Assembly: GCA_035550715.1 (NCBI GenBank)
Contig: DASZOP010000156.1
Span: 1-28,478, forward strand
DNA: 28,478 nucleotides
Source of the DNA: DASRVA01 sp035550715
Lineage (GTDB): Bacteria; Gemmatimonadota; Gemmatimonadetes; JACCXV01; JAHWKZ01
Direction: 5' to 3'
In this document: positions 7,238 through 15,134 of the stretch, in pieces
Numbering within the stretch: the stretch's first letter is position 1
How the letters are laid out: every line of letters begins with the position of its first letter
The notes under the pieces: model-generated
What the model was told of the DNA's origin: nothing
The model's input: the letters and a program-made list of their open reading frames with translations, nothing else
Databases searched by the model: none
Program-made: the position numbers and the translations under genes

Positions 7238-7711
7238 CTAGAACGGCAGGTCGTCGTCGAAGTCGTCGGACTCGGGCCACTCGACGTCGCGGTCGCCGTC
7301 ACCCCCCTGTCGGTCGTTCGACGGCACGCGTGCGCCGGCCTCGCCCCGTCCCGCGCCCGAACCGGCGGGGTCGAGCATGATCATCTGGTTGGCCACGACC
7401 TCGGTCATGTACCGCTTCTGTCCCGATTTCTGGTCATCCCAGGACCGAGTTTGGATGCGACCCTCGATGTAGACCTTGCTGCCCTTATGCAGGTACTGCT
7501 GACAGATCTCCGCCAGGGGGTACCGGCCGGAATTCCAAGCTACGATCTTGTGCCACTCGGTCTCCTCTCTTTGAGTACCGTCCTGACCGGTCCAAGCGCG
7601 ATTTGTGGCCACCGAAAAAGTCGCTACTGCCTGCCCGCTGGCCGTTCGCCGCAGCTCGGGGTCGGCCCCCAGGTTCCCGATCAGCATCACCTTGTTCAAG
7701 CTCCGAGCCAA
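7238..7711 (-). CDS. ssb: Single-stranded DNA-binding protein
   Basis: 157 residues, the usual size for bacterial SSB. The OB-fold starts at MARSLNKVMLIGNLGADPEL and includes ATFSVATNRAW, EWHKIVAW and the strand VYIEGRIQTRSW, ending near residue 110. A flexible Gly/Asp/Arg linker leads to the acidic tip DFDDDLPF, the docking site for RecO, PriA, ExoI and other repair partners. The start is TTG at 7711 and is well supported: GAGGAGGAG lies just upstream with good spacing, and the reading begins exactly at the family N-terminus. It follows rodA by about 60 bp, an unusual neighbour, and element E4 lies downstream. Confidence 0.95.
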   Translation of the reverse strand: MARSLNKVMLIGNLGADPELRRTASGQAVATFSVATNRAWTGQDGTQREETEWHKIVAWNSGRYPLAEICQQYLHKGSKVYIEGRIQTRSWDDQKSGQKRYMTEVVANQMIMLDPAGSGAGRGEAGARVPSNDRQGGDGDRDVEWPESDDFDDDLPF

Positions 7712-7772
7712 CTGCTCCTCCTCGTGTCGGATTGCCGTGTCCGAAATGCCGGTCCTTCGACGTTCCGCCGCC

Positions 7773-9002
7773 TCAGAACCTCTGCATGATGAATCTCTCG
7801 TGCCACGCCTTCCGCCACAGCCCGACGGCGGCGAAGCAGACCAGCAGGAACGACCCCCCCTTCGACAGGAACGGGAGGGGGAGCCCGGTGATCGGCAGCA
7901 GCCCCGCGGTCATGGCGGTGTTCACGATCAAGTGTCCGGCGAGCAGGATCACGAGCCCGAACGCCACCGTGCTGGCGAACGGATCGGGGTTCCGCTCGGC
8001 GATCCGGACGCCCTCGGCCAGCAGCAGGCCGAACAGGACGAACGCCGCCAGCACCCCCAGGAACCCGAGTTCCTCGCCGAGGACGGAGAACACGAAGTCC
8101 GTGTGCCGTTCGGGCAGGAACGCCAGCCGCTTCTGGGTACCCTCGAGGAACCCCTTGCCGAACCACCCGCCCGATCCGATGGCGACCTTCGACTGGATGA
8201 GGTTCCATCCGGCGCCGCGCGGGTCGCTCTCCGGCTGGAGGAAGACCAGCAGGCGCTGCTTCTGGTACCCGGCGAGCGAGTTCCAGAGCGGCAGGGCGAC
8301 GATCCCCATGAACAGGTTGCTCGCTCCCACGTAGAGCCATGTGCCGCGGGAGGCGCCGAGGACGAACAGCAGGACGCCGACCCCCAGGATGTAGGTCGAC
8401 CAGAGGGGCAGGGAGAAGGTGAGGAGGATGCTCACCATGGGGGATAGGAGCAGGAACACCGTGGCGCCCGGAGCTCCGGACCAGAAGCAGAGGCCCGCCA
8501 GGAGCATCACGAAGATCGTCGTCGTCCCGAGGTCCGGCTGGAGGAGGGTCAGGCAGGCGGGGAGCCCCACCAGCAGGGTGGGGACCGTGAGCTGGGAGAG
8601 CTGGGTCGGGGGCTCCTCCAGCGAGGCGACCCAGCGCGCCACCATCAGGATCACGCCGATCTTGGCGAACTCGGAGGGCTGGAAGCCGAGCGGGCCCATG
8701 CGGATCCAGGAGTGGGCACCGGAGATGGGCGGGAAGGCCAGGACGACCACCAGCAGGAGCAGGCACGCGGCGTAGATCACCCACGCCGACTTCTCGATCA
8801 GGCGCAGCGTCACGAAGCCGAGCGTCGCGTACACGACCACGGCCAGGAACAGCCACACCAGCTGAAACTGCCAGTACCCCGAGTTCTCGCCGGTCGCCGT
8901 CTGCCCGGCCGAGTACAGAAGGGCGAGCCCGCCCACCGAGAGCGCCAGCGCCAGGATCAGCAGATACCAGTTGTGGGGCGACGAGATCCGGGAGCGTTCC
9001 AA
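7773..9002 (-). CDS. rodA: Rod-shape peptidoglycan polymerase RodA (SEDS family)
   Basis: SEDS glycosyltransferase that polymerises lipid II in the elongasome together with PBP2. 409 residues with about ten membrane segments. Diagnostic segments are GAHSWIRMGPLGFQPSEFAK, LLQPDLGTTTIF (with the essential Asp), LVFLQPESDPRGAGWNLIQS, GSGGWFGKGF, LPERHTDFVFSVLGEELGF and the C-terminal LPLPFLSKGGSF. The annotated start is TTG at 9002, four bases after the mrdA stop, with no convincing ribosome binding site and a GC hairpin (9010-9028) immediately upstream. Translation may therefore depend on termination-reinitiation from mrdA. The operon order mreBCD-mrdA-rodA fixes the identity as RodA rather than FtsW. 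Confidence 0.96.
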   Translation of the reverse strand: MERSRISSPHNWYLLILALALSVGGLALLYSAGQTATGENSGYWQFQLVWLFLAVVVYATLGFVTLRLIEKSAWVIYAACLLLLVVVLAFPPISGAHSWIRMGPLGFQPSEFAKIGVILMVARWVASLEEPPTQLSQLTVPTLLVGLPACLTLLQPDLGTTTIFVMLLAGLCFWSGAPGATVFLLLSPMVSILLTFSLPLWSTYILGVGVLLFVLGASRGTWLYVGASNLFMGIVALPLWNSLAGYQKQRLLVFLQPESDPRGAGWNLIQSKVAIGSGGWFGKGFLEGTQKRLAFLPERHTDFVFSVLGEELGFLGVLAAFVLFGLLLAEGVRIAERNPDPFASTVAFGLVILLAGHLIVNTAMTAGLLPITGLPLPFLSKGGSFLLVCFAAVGLWRKAWHERFIMQRF

Positions 9003-9006
9003 CGGG

Positions 9007-10857
9007 CTAGGGGGCGCTCAGCGCCCCCTCCCCCAGCGCGATGGGAAGCGGCTCGGGCTCGGTGGGAACGATCCCGTGCCGTCCGTCGAGATAGGTCTGG
9101 ACGAGCTGGATGGCCAGCGGGCTCTGCGCCGAGCCGCTGCGGCCCTCCTCCACGAGGACCGCGACCACGATCTCGGGGTGATACATCGGCCCGACGGCCA
9201 CGAACCAGCCGTGCGGCACGCCGCCGTTGTGCTCGACCGTGCCCGACTTCCCGCCGATCGTGTAGCGGAGACCCACCGAGTGAGCCCGGCGAAAGGCCGT
9301 CCCCCGCCAGTCGTTGACCACGCCCGACAGCGACGAGCGCAGGATCTCGAACTGGTCGTGCGACAGAGGCAGCTCGGCCTTGACGATCGCGGGCTCGTCC
9401 GTCCGGCGGAGCCGGGGCTGGTAGACCCGGCCGCCGTTCACGATCGCCGAGACCACCTGAGCCTGCTTCAGCGGCGTGAAGCCGATCTCGCCCTGGCCGA
9501 TCGCCAGGTTCAGGACGACGCCCGACCCCCAGCCTCCCTCGCCGTACCGCTCGTCGTACCAGGCGGAGGATTCCGGGAACAGGTTGTCGACCTCGTTGGG
9601 GAGATCGATTCCGGTCTTCTCCTGGAGACCCCAGGCCATCCCGAGCCGGGTGAGCTCCTCGAGCCCGAGGTCCAGCCCGAGCTGGTAGAAGTAGCTGTCG
9701 CACGAGGTGACGATCGCATCGTGGAGGTCGGCCCAGCCGTGGACCGCGTGACAGCCGAACCAGCGGCGCCCGAACTGGTACCCGCCGCGGCACGGCACCT
9801 CCTCGAACTCGTCCGGATCGACGACGCCGAGGGTCATCGCCATCGCGGCGGTGGCCAGCTTGAACACGGACCCCGGGCTGTAGCGGGCCTGGGAGGCCCG
9901 ATTCAGGAGCGGGCGCGCCGGGTCGTGGATCAGCCCGTTCCAGATCCTCCCCGTCATCCGCCCGCTGAACACGTTCGGGTCGTAGGTCGGGCTGGAGTAC
10001 AGGAGGAGGACATCGCCGTTGTTCGGGTCGAGGGCGACGACGGCTCCGCGCTTCCCCTCCGGGAAGAGGAGGGCCGCCTGGCGCTGGAGCTCGAGGTCCA
10101 CGGTGAGGTGAAGGTCGGCGCCCCGCCGCGGCGGCTCGAACGGTCGGACCGACCACGGACCGATCCGCCGGCCGGCCACGTCGACCTCGAGGTGCTCGGC
10201 CCCCTTGTCTCCCTGGAGGTCGGTCTCGTACATCCTCTCGAGCCCGGTCTTGCCCACGATGTCGCCGGGCGCGTACCCCTGGTCGCGGCGCTCGGCCAGC
10301 TCGCGCTCACCGATCTGCGCGACATAGCCGGTCAGGTGGGCGGTGGCGCGTCCGTACGGATAGGCGCGGCGTGGCTTGGGCTGGAGGAGCAGGCCGGGGA
10401 CGGCCTCGCTCTGCTCCTCGAGAAGGGACAGCGTGCGGAAATCGATGTCGTCGTCGACCAGGATCGGCCGGCCGGGGGCCAGGGCGTACTGCCGCCTGAG
10501 CTCGTCGACCGTCCCCGGATCGAGATCCAGGATCGGGGCGATTCGCGCCATCCCCCGATCCAGCTCCTCCAGCGAGGAGGGGAGCAGGGAGACCGAGTAC
10601 GCGGGGACGTTCTCGGCGACGACCCGTCCGTAACGATCGTAGATGAAGCCGCGCGGGGCGGGAAGGGGGACCGTGCGTACCTGGTTGCGCGTCGCCTGGC
10701 GCTGATGCTCGGTGTGCTCGACGACCTGAAGCCGAAAGAAGTTCGCGACCAGGATGCCGAGCAGACCGAACAGGACGAGGCGAGTCAGCCGCGCCCGTTG
10801 GCTCCGACGGATCGGGTCGAACGGCGCGGAGGACTGCGGGACGAGGCTCGTCTTCAT
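9007..10857 (-). CDS. mrdA: Penicillin-binding protein 2 (elongasome transpeptidase)
   Basis: Class B PBP that cross-links glycan made by RodA. 616 residues: a cytoplasmic N-terminus, one membrane anchor (LTRLVLFGLLGILVANFF, about 24-42), the PBP dimerisation domain starting at APRGFIYDRYGRVVAENVPA, then the transpeptidase domain. Active-site motifs are SPGSVFKLA (SxxK), the TSCDSYFYQ segment (SxD form typical of PBP2) and GGKSGTVE, where KSG replaces the more usual KTG. The C-terminus ends in a short non-conserved tail (ALSAP) encoded by a GC palindrome. The ATG at 10857 follows GGGGGGA closely. It is preceded by mreD with an 83-bp spacer. Confidence 0.96.
   Translation of the reverse strand: MKTSLVPQSSAPFDPIRRSQRARLTRLVLFGLLGILVANFFRLQVVEHTEHQRQATRNQVRTVPLPAPRGFIYDRYGRVVAENVPAYSVSLLPSSLEELDRGMARIAPILDLDPGTVDELRRQYALAPGRPILVDDDIDFRTLSLLEEQSEAVPGLLLQPKPRRAYPYGRATAHLTGYVAQIGERELAERRDQGYAPGDIVGKTGLERMYETDLQGDKGAEHLEVDVAGRRIGPWSVRPFEPPRRGADLHLTVDLELQRQAALLFPEGKRGAVVALDPNNGDVLLLYSSPTYDPNVFSGRMTGRIWNGLIHDPARPLLNRASQARYSPGSVFKLATAAMAMTLGVVDPDEFEEVPCRGGYQFGRRWFGCHAVHGWADLHDAIVTSCDSYFYQLGLDLGLEELTRLGMAWGLQEKTGIDLPNEVDNLFPESSAWYDERYGEGGWGSGVVLNLAIGQGEIGFTPLKQAQVVSAIVNGGRVYQPRLRRTDEPAIVKAELPLSHDQFEILRSSLSGVVNDWRGTAFRRAHSVGLRYTIGGKSGTVEHNGGVPHGWFVAVGPMYHPEIVVAVLVEEGRSGSAQSPLAIQLVQTYLDGRHGIVPTEPEPLPIALGEGALSAP
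9010..9028. repeat. GC palindrome at the mrdA stop and rodA start
   Basis: A near-perfect palindrome, five Gs then CGCT, a central C and the reverse complement, encoding the last residues of PBP2. On the minus strand it contains GGGCGCTGAGCGCCC, which is the 5' end and 3' end of the E-family element sharing one TGA. It could be a hairpin limiting rodA translation or a collapsed element. Confidence 0.4.
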
Positions 10858-10871
10858 TCCCCCCGGTAATT

Positions 10872-10885
10872 TCTGTAAGAACAGA
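10872..10885. promoter_or_regulatory. Short inverted repeat upstream of mrdA
   Basis: TCTGT-AAGA-ACAGA sits about 15 nt before the mrdA start in the only spacer of note inside the mre cluster. The 5-bp arms are short; an operator is possible but unproven. A weak promoter-like pair, TTGCGT and TAGCTT spaced 17 bp, lies just upstream on the minus strand. Confidence 0.2.
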
Positions 10886-10941
10886 TCAAGCTAGGGCCGC
10901 CCCTCCGGCCACGCAACCACCCGCCTGCCGGCCGGGACCGG

Positions 10942-11448
10942 CTAGCGGCGCCGCAGGAACCGATGACCCAGGGCACCCAGGACGGCGGTGACGATCGCGG
11001 CGAGGGGGGACTCCCAGAAGAAGCGGAGCTCGAAGGTCCGCCAGGCGCCGTCCGCGGCCACGCCCAGGACGAGCACGTCCAATGCAAGCTTCGCGCCGGC
11101 CAGGAGGAGAAAATCGACCCCCGGGGTCGTGAGGTAGAGGGTCTCGCGGGCCTTGCCCAGGCCGTAGCCGAGCACGGTCATCCCAAGAGCGTTCAGCCCC
11201 AGGTAGGAGAGCGCCATGGAGTCCCGGAAGATGCCCAGCCCGAACCCGAGAACGGCTCCCCCCAGGGCGCCCCAGCGCAGAGCCCCGAAGGTGAGGGCGA
11301 TGACGGCGAGGTCCGGAACCGCCCCGCCTGCCGAAAGGGGCTCCTCCAGGAGGACCATCCCGAGGACGCACACGGCGAGGAAGGCCGCGAAACGCCCGAC
11401 CGGAACCCCCTCGAACCCCTGTCTGGCGAAGACGTCCGCCACGGTCAC
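10942..11448 (-). CDS. mreD: Rod-shape-determining protein MreD
   Basis: Small integral membrane component of the elongasome. 168 residues, the usual size, with about five hydrophobic segments: FAAFLAVCVLGMVLL, PDLAVIALTFGALRWG, GAVLGFGLGIFRDSM, a central LGLNALGMTVLGYGLG and a final PLAAIVTAVLGALGHRFL before an RRR end. The PDL and GFxxGxxxD pattern is typical of MreD. The GTG start at 11448 shares GTGA with the mreC stop, so mreC and mreD are translationally coupled. Confidence 0.93.
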   Translation of the reverse strand: MTVADVFARQGFEGVPVGRFAAFLAVCVLGMVLLEEPLSAGGAVPDLAVIALTFGALRWGALGGAVLGFGLGIFRDSMALSYLGLNALGMTVLGYGLGKARETLYLTTPGVDFLLLAGAKLALDVLVLGVAADGAWRTFELRFFWESPLAAIVTAVLGALGHRFLRRR

Positions 11449-12440
11449 TCCGTGTCCGGCGGGCCAGGCGGAGCGGCACCGGGCCGCCCGGCGGCCGAGT
11501 CGGCGGCCGGCCCGGCCCCGGCCAGCGAGTCCACCGCCAGCGAGTCCGCCGCCAGGGATTCCGCCGAGCCGATGGTCAGCCGCTCACCCATCATGGGTGG
11601 ATAGGCGTAGCCGGGCCAGAAGAGACCGGTCCGGTCTCCCGCCGGCTCGTCGGGGGAGCCGCCGCGGAGCATCACGAACACGACCGTGGCGCGCCCCAGG
11701 TCCACGGCCGGCTCCACCCGGTCGATCCGCTGGAGTCCGAGCCGCTCGTCCTCGACGACGGCCGCCACCTCGCCGATCGGGATCCCACGCGGGAAGGTCC
11801 CACCATACCCCGAGGTCACGATCCGGTCGCCGGGAGCCGACTCGGACCGCAGGGGGAGGAATAGCTGGAGCACGCCGCCGCCGCCGGGGCGGGCGATCCC
11901 GTACTCGAGGTGGTCACCCCCGACGAGAAGGGCGCTCGCGCTGAAGTCCGGGTGGCTGTAGAGCATGATCCGCGTGAGATGCCGCCCCGGCGCGATGGTC
12001 TTGCCGATCAACCCGCGGTCGGTGACGACGGGGAGGTTCACCTCCACGCCGTCGGCCCGCCCGACGTCCAGCACGGCCGTCGTCGGAAGGGTCGCGAAGT
12101 TGCGGTCGACGATGCGCGCCGGCACGAGCCGCACCGGCTGGCGCCGGTGGAAGCCGAGCAGGCCCTGGAGCTCGCGGTTCTGCCGCTCGGCCAGCGAGGC
12201 TGCCGAGGCCTCGAGACGGGCCTGCTGGAGCTCCTCACGAAGGCGGAGGTTTTCGTCCCTCAGCCCCCAGTGCCCGGAGAGCCCTGACCGGATCTGCGAC
12301 AGCGGGAACAGCAGCAGGTCGCTCGTGAACCGGGCGATCGTCTGCTGACGCGCGGGCGGGAGGCTGAGCAGGGCCAGCGAGACCGCCACCAGGGCCAGCG
12401 CGACGATCTCGGCCTGGCGCGTCTGGCGGATCGAGGCCAT
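11445..12440 (-). CDS. mreC: Rod-shape-determining protein MreC
   Basis: Periplasmic scaffold that activates PBP2/RodA. 331 residues: a short cytoplasmic start, a membrane anchor (IVALALVAVSLALLSLPPA, 12-30), a coiled coil (about 60-95, ENLRLREELQQARLEA) and the paired beta-barrel domain with VPARIVDRNFATLP and IVTSGYGGTFPRGIPIGEV. The C-terminus is unusual: after residue 285 there is a Ser/Ala/Asp-rich tail with ADSLA-type repeats, encoded by three 15-bp tandem repeats at 11521-11565, then a Pro/Gly end. The ATG lies 15 bp after mreB. Confidence 0.95.
   Translation of the reverse strand: MASIRQTRQAEIVALALVAVSLALLSLPPARQQTIARFTSDLLLFPLSQIRSGLSGHWGLRDENLRLREELQQARLEASAASLAERQNRELQGLLGFHRRQPVRLVPARIVDRNFATLPTTAVLDVGRADGVEVNLPVVTDRGLIGKTIAPGRHLTRIMLYSHPDFSASALLVGGDHLEYGIARPGGGGVLQLFLPLRSESAPGDRIVTSGYGGTFPRGIPIGEVAAVVEDERLGLQRIDRVEPAVDLGRATVVFVMLRGGSPDEPAGDRTGLFWPGYAYPPMMGERLTIGSAESLAADSLAVDSLAGAGPAADSAAGRPGAAPPGPPDTE
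11521..11565 (-). repeat. Three 15-bp tandem repeats in mreC
   Basis: Units beginning GCCAGCGAGTCC (first two) and GCCAGGGATTCC (third) lie head to tail at 11521, 11536 and 11551. They encode the ADSLA-type repeats of the MreC tail. Confidence 0.75.
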
Positions 12441-12455
12441 CCCGGGCCCCCCGGC

Positions 12456-13502
12456 TCAGCCGCGTCCGCTGAGCGCGAGAACGCCCCGGTACTTGTCCGG
12501 ATCGTCCAGGATGCGGCCGGTTCCGCGCACGACGCAGGTGAGCGGCTCCTCGTCCACGTTGATGGGCAGGTTGGTGTTCTCGCGCAGGAGCGCGTCGAGG
12601 CCCTTCAAGAGCGCCCCGCCGCCGGTCATCACGATCCCGCGGTCGACGATGTCGCTGGCCAGCTCGGGCGGCGTGTGCTCGAGGGCCTGACGCACCGCGT
12701 CGACCACGGCGGCGATCGGCTCCTGGATCGCCTCCCGGACTTCCATCGAGTTGATCGAGACGGTCTTCGGGATCCCCGAGACGATGTCGCGGCCCTTGAC
12801 CTCCATCTCCTGCTCCTCGCCGGTCGGATACGCGGACCCGATCGTCATCTTGACCAGCTCGGCCGTGGGCTCGCCGATCATGATGTTGTAGTCCTTCTTC
12901 AGGAACTGCACGATCGCTTCGTCGATCTCGTCCCCGCCCACGCGAATGGACGTATCGCTGACGATCCCCGAGAGGGCGATGACCGCGATCTCGGTGGTCC
13001 CGCCGCCGATGTCGATGACCATGTTGCCGGTCGGCATCTCGACCGGGAGCCCGACCCCGATGGCGGCGGCCATCGGCTCGGGCACCAGATACACCTGCTT
13101 GGCCCCGGCGCTCTCGGCGCTGTCCCGGACCGCTCGCTTCTCGACCTCGGTGATGCCGCTCGGAACGGAAATCAGCACCTTCGGGCGGATCGGCATCAGG
13201 CGGTTCCTGAGGACACGCTTGAGGAAGTCCCTCAGCATCTTCTCGGTGACCTCGAAGTCGGCGATGACCCCATCCTTGAGCGGCCTGACGGCGACGATCC
13301 CGGCCGGGGTTCGCCCGAGCATCTTCTTGGCCTCGAGGCCGACCGCCAGGATTTCGCGGGAATCGGAGTCCAGGGCGACGACCGAGGGCTCGTTCAGGAC
13401 GATCCCCCGGCCCTTCACGTAGATGAGCGTGTTGGCCGTCCCGAGGTCCACCGATACTTCGCTCGCGAGGAACGATCCGTTGGATCTCAGGAACCCCAGC
13501 AT
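12456..13502 (-). CDS. mreB: Rod-shape-determining actin homologue MreB
   Basis: ATP-dependent, membrane-associated filament protein that orients the elongasome. 348 residues, the standard length. Phosphate 1 loop is VSVDLGTANTLIYVKG near residue 17; phosphate 2 is VIDIGGGTTEIAVI near 163; the adenosine motif is IVMTGGGALLKGLD near 290. EPMAAAIGVGLPV is also typical. The ATG at 13502 follows GGGGAG with good spacing, 13 bp after the dut stop, so expression from the pnp-ald-dut transcript is likely. No separate promoter is evident in the short gap. Confidence 0.98.
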   Translation of the reverse strand: MLGFLRSNGSFLASEVSVDLGTANTLIYVKGRGIVLNEPSVVALDSDSREILAVGLEAKKMLGRTPAGIVAVRPLKDGVIADFEVTEKMLRDFLKRVLRNRLMPIRPKVLISVPSGITEVEKRAVRDSAESAGAKQVYLVPEPMAAAIGVGLPVEMPTGNMVIDIGGGTTEIAVIALSGIVSDTSIRVGGDEIDEAIVQFLKKDYNIMIGEPTAELVKMTIGSAYPTGEEQEMEVKGRDIVSGIPKTVSINSMEVREAIQEPIAAVVDAVRQALEHTPPELASDIVDRGIVMTGGGALLKGLDALLRENTNLPINVDEEPLTCVVRGTGRILDDPDKYRGVLALSGRG

Positions 13503-13515
13503 CGAAACACTCCCC

Positions 13516-13989
13516 TCAGCGCCCGGTCGAGCCGAATCCGCCGGCCCCGCGCGTCGTTTCCGGCAGCGCCTCGACCTCGATCAGCTCGAGCCGTGCGACC
13601 GGTGCCACGACCAGCTGCGCGATCCGGTCGCCGGCGGCGATCTCGACCGGCTTCTCCCCGAGGTTGATGAGCAGGACCTTGACCTCGCCGCGATAGTCGG
13701 GGTCGACCGTCCCCGGCGCGTTGAGCACCGTCACGCCATGGCGGGCAGCGAGACCCGAACGGGGTCGGATCTGGCCCTCGCAGGAAGGCGGCAGGGCGAT
13801 CGCGAATCCGGTTCCGACGAGAGTACGACGACCCGGCTCGAGGACGTGCGCGCGGGCGGCCCTCAGGTCGAGCCCCGCCGCTCCCGCCGTGGCGTACTCG
13901 GGCAGCGGCAGCTGGTGATCGGAGAGTCGCCGGATCAGCAGACGCCCACCCTCCGCGGACCGGGGCATCGCTTCGACCTCGACCCTCAC
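13516..13989 (-). CDS. dut: dUTP diphosphatase
   Basis: Hydrolyses dUTP to dUMP, limiting uracil in DNA and feeding thymidylate synthesis. 157 residues, the normal trimeric dUTPase size. All five motifs are present in order: AGLDLRAA, RPRSGLAARHG, GTVDPDYRGEV, RIAQLVV and the C-terminal RGAGGFGSTGR. The GTG start at 13989 overlaps the ald stop by GTGA. An internal ATG at codon 8 is possible, but the overlap and frame favour GTG. The pnp-dut neighbourhood is common in proteobacteria-like genomes; here alanine dehydrogenase sits between them. Confidence 0.96.
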   Translation of the reverse strand: MRVEVEAMPRSAEGGRLLIRRLSDHQLPLPEYATAGAAGLDLRAARAHVLEPGRRTLVGTGFAIALPPSCEGQIRPRSGLAARHGVTVLNAPGTVDPDYRGEVKVLLINLGEKPVEIAAGDRIAQLVVAPVARLELIEVEALPETTRGAGGFGSTGR

Positions 13990-15095
13990 AGACCGCTCTC
14001 CGGATCCACGTAGTCCAGGTCGAAGGCCTCCGCCACGGCCCGGTAGGTGACATTCCCATCGATGATGTTGAGCCCGCGCATCAGACGCGGGTCCTTGCGG
14101 CAGGCTTCCTTCCATCCCGTCGCGATCCGCCTCGCGAACGGCAAGGTCGCGTTGGTGAGCGCGATCGTGGATGTCCGCGGGACGGCGCCGGGCATGTTGG
14201 CCACGCAGTAATGGACCACGCCGTCCACGACGTAGACCGGATCCGCGTGGGTCGTCGGACGACACGTCTCGATGCACCCTCCCTGATCGACCGCCACGTC
14301 CACGATGACCGCCCCGTCTTTCATGAGGGCGAGATCCGCGCGCGTCACCAGATTGGGGGCCTTCGCGCCGGCCAGGAGGACGGCGCCGATCAGGAGGTCG
14401 GCCCGGCTCAGCATCTCGCGGATCGTGTGAACGTCCGAGAAGACGCAATCCACGTTGGCCGGCATGACGTCCTCGAGGTAGCGGAGGCGCTCCAGCGAGA
14501 TGTCGAGGATCGTCACCCGGGCTCCCAGGCCGGCCGCCATCTTGGCAGCATTGGTGCCGACCACGCCCCCACCCAGGATGACCACTTCGCCCGGTGGAGT
14601 GCCGGGGACGCCGCCGAGCAGGATCCCCCGGCCCCCGGAGAGCTTCTCCAGGTACTTCGCCCCCTCCTGAACGGCCATCCGGCCAGCCACCTCGCTCATG
14701 GGGACCAGGAGCGGGAGCCCGCCGTCCTCCTCTTCGACGGTCTCGTAGGCGAGCGCCACCGCGCGGGTGCCGATCATCCCCTCCGTCAGCTCGCGGCTGG
14801 CTGCGAAGTGGAAGTACGTGAAGACGATCTGGCCGGGACGGATGCGGCGGATCTCTTCCGCCAGCGGCTCCTTCACCTTGAGGATCATCTCGCACTCGGC
14901 GAACACCGGGCCGGGGCCGTCCACCAGCCGCGCCCCGGCCATCTCGTACGCCTCGTCGGCGAACCCGGAGCCGACCCCGGCCCCGCCCTCGATCCACACC
15001 TCATGGCCATCGCGGGTGAGGACTTCCGCCCCCACCGGTCGCAGGGCCACCCGGTTCTCCTGGCTCTTGATCTCGCGCGGCACGCCGATCCGCAT
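13986..15095 (-). CDS. ald: Alanine dehydrogenase
   Basis: NAD-dependent interconversion of L-alanine with pyruvate and ammonia. 369 residues, the standard size. The N-terminus MRIGVPREIKSQENRVAL is diagnostic. The substrate-binding lysine lies in ILKVKEPLAEE (about 74) and the catalytic histidine in FTYFHFAAS (about 96). The Rossmann loop is ILGGGVVGTNAAKMA near 175. The end includes ANMPGAVPRTSTIALTNATLP, also typical. The ATG at 15095 lies 39 bp after pnp, so it is probably cotranscribed. Its place between pnp and dut is unusual; alanine supply for peptidoglycan is a possible but unproven link to the downstream mre genes. Confidence 0.96.
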   Translation of the reverse strand: MRIGVPREIKSQENRVALRPVGAEVLTRDGHEVWIEGGAGVGSGFADEAYEMAGARLVDGPGPVFAECEMILKVKEPLAEEIRRIRPGQIVFTYFHFAASRELTEGMIGTRAVALAYETVEEEDGGLPLLVPMSEVAGRMAVQEGAKYLEKLSGGRGILLGGVPGTPPGEVVILGGGVVGTNAAKMAAGLGARVTILDISLERLRYLEDVMPANVDCVFSDVHTIREMLSRADLLIGAVLLAGAKAPNLVTRADLALMKDGAVIVDVAVDQGGCIETCRPTTHADPVYVVDGVVHYCVANMPGAVPRTSTIALTNATLPFARRIATGWKEACRKDPRLMRGLNIIDGNVTYRAVAEAFDLDYVDPESGL

Positions 15096-15134
15096 GACCC
15101 CGACCCTCGCTGATGACCGCCGGCCCCGGAACCG

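Noticed and set aside
13514..13524. GGGCGCTGAGG at the dut stop, matching the element's first 11 bases
   Set aside because: Explained by the conserved dUTPase end, its stop codon and the mreB ribosome binding site; no second arm or hairpin follows.
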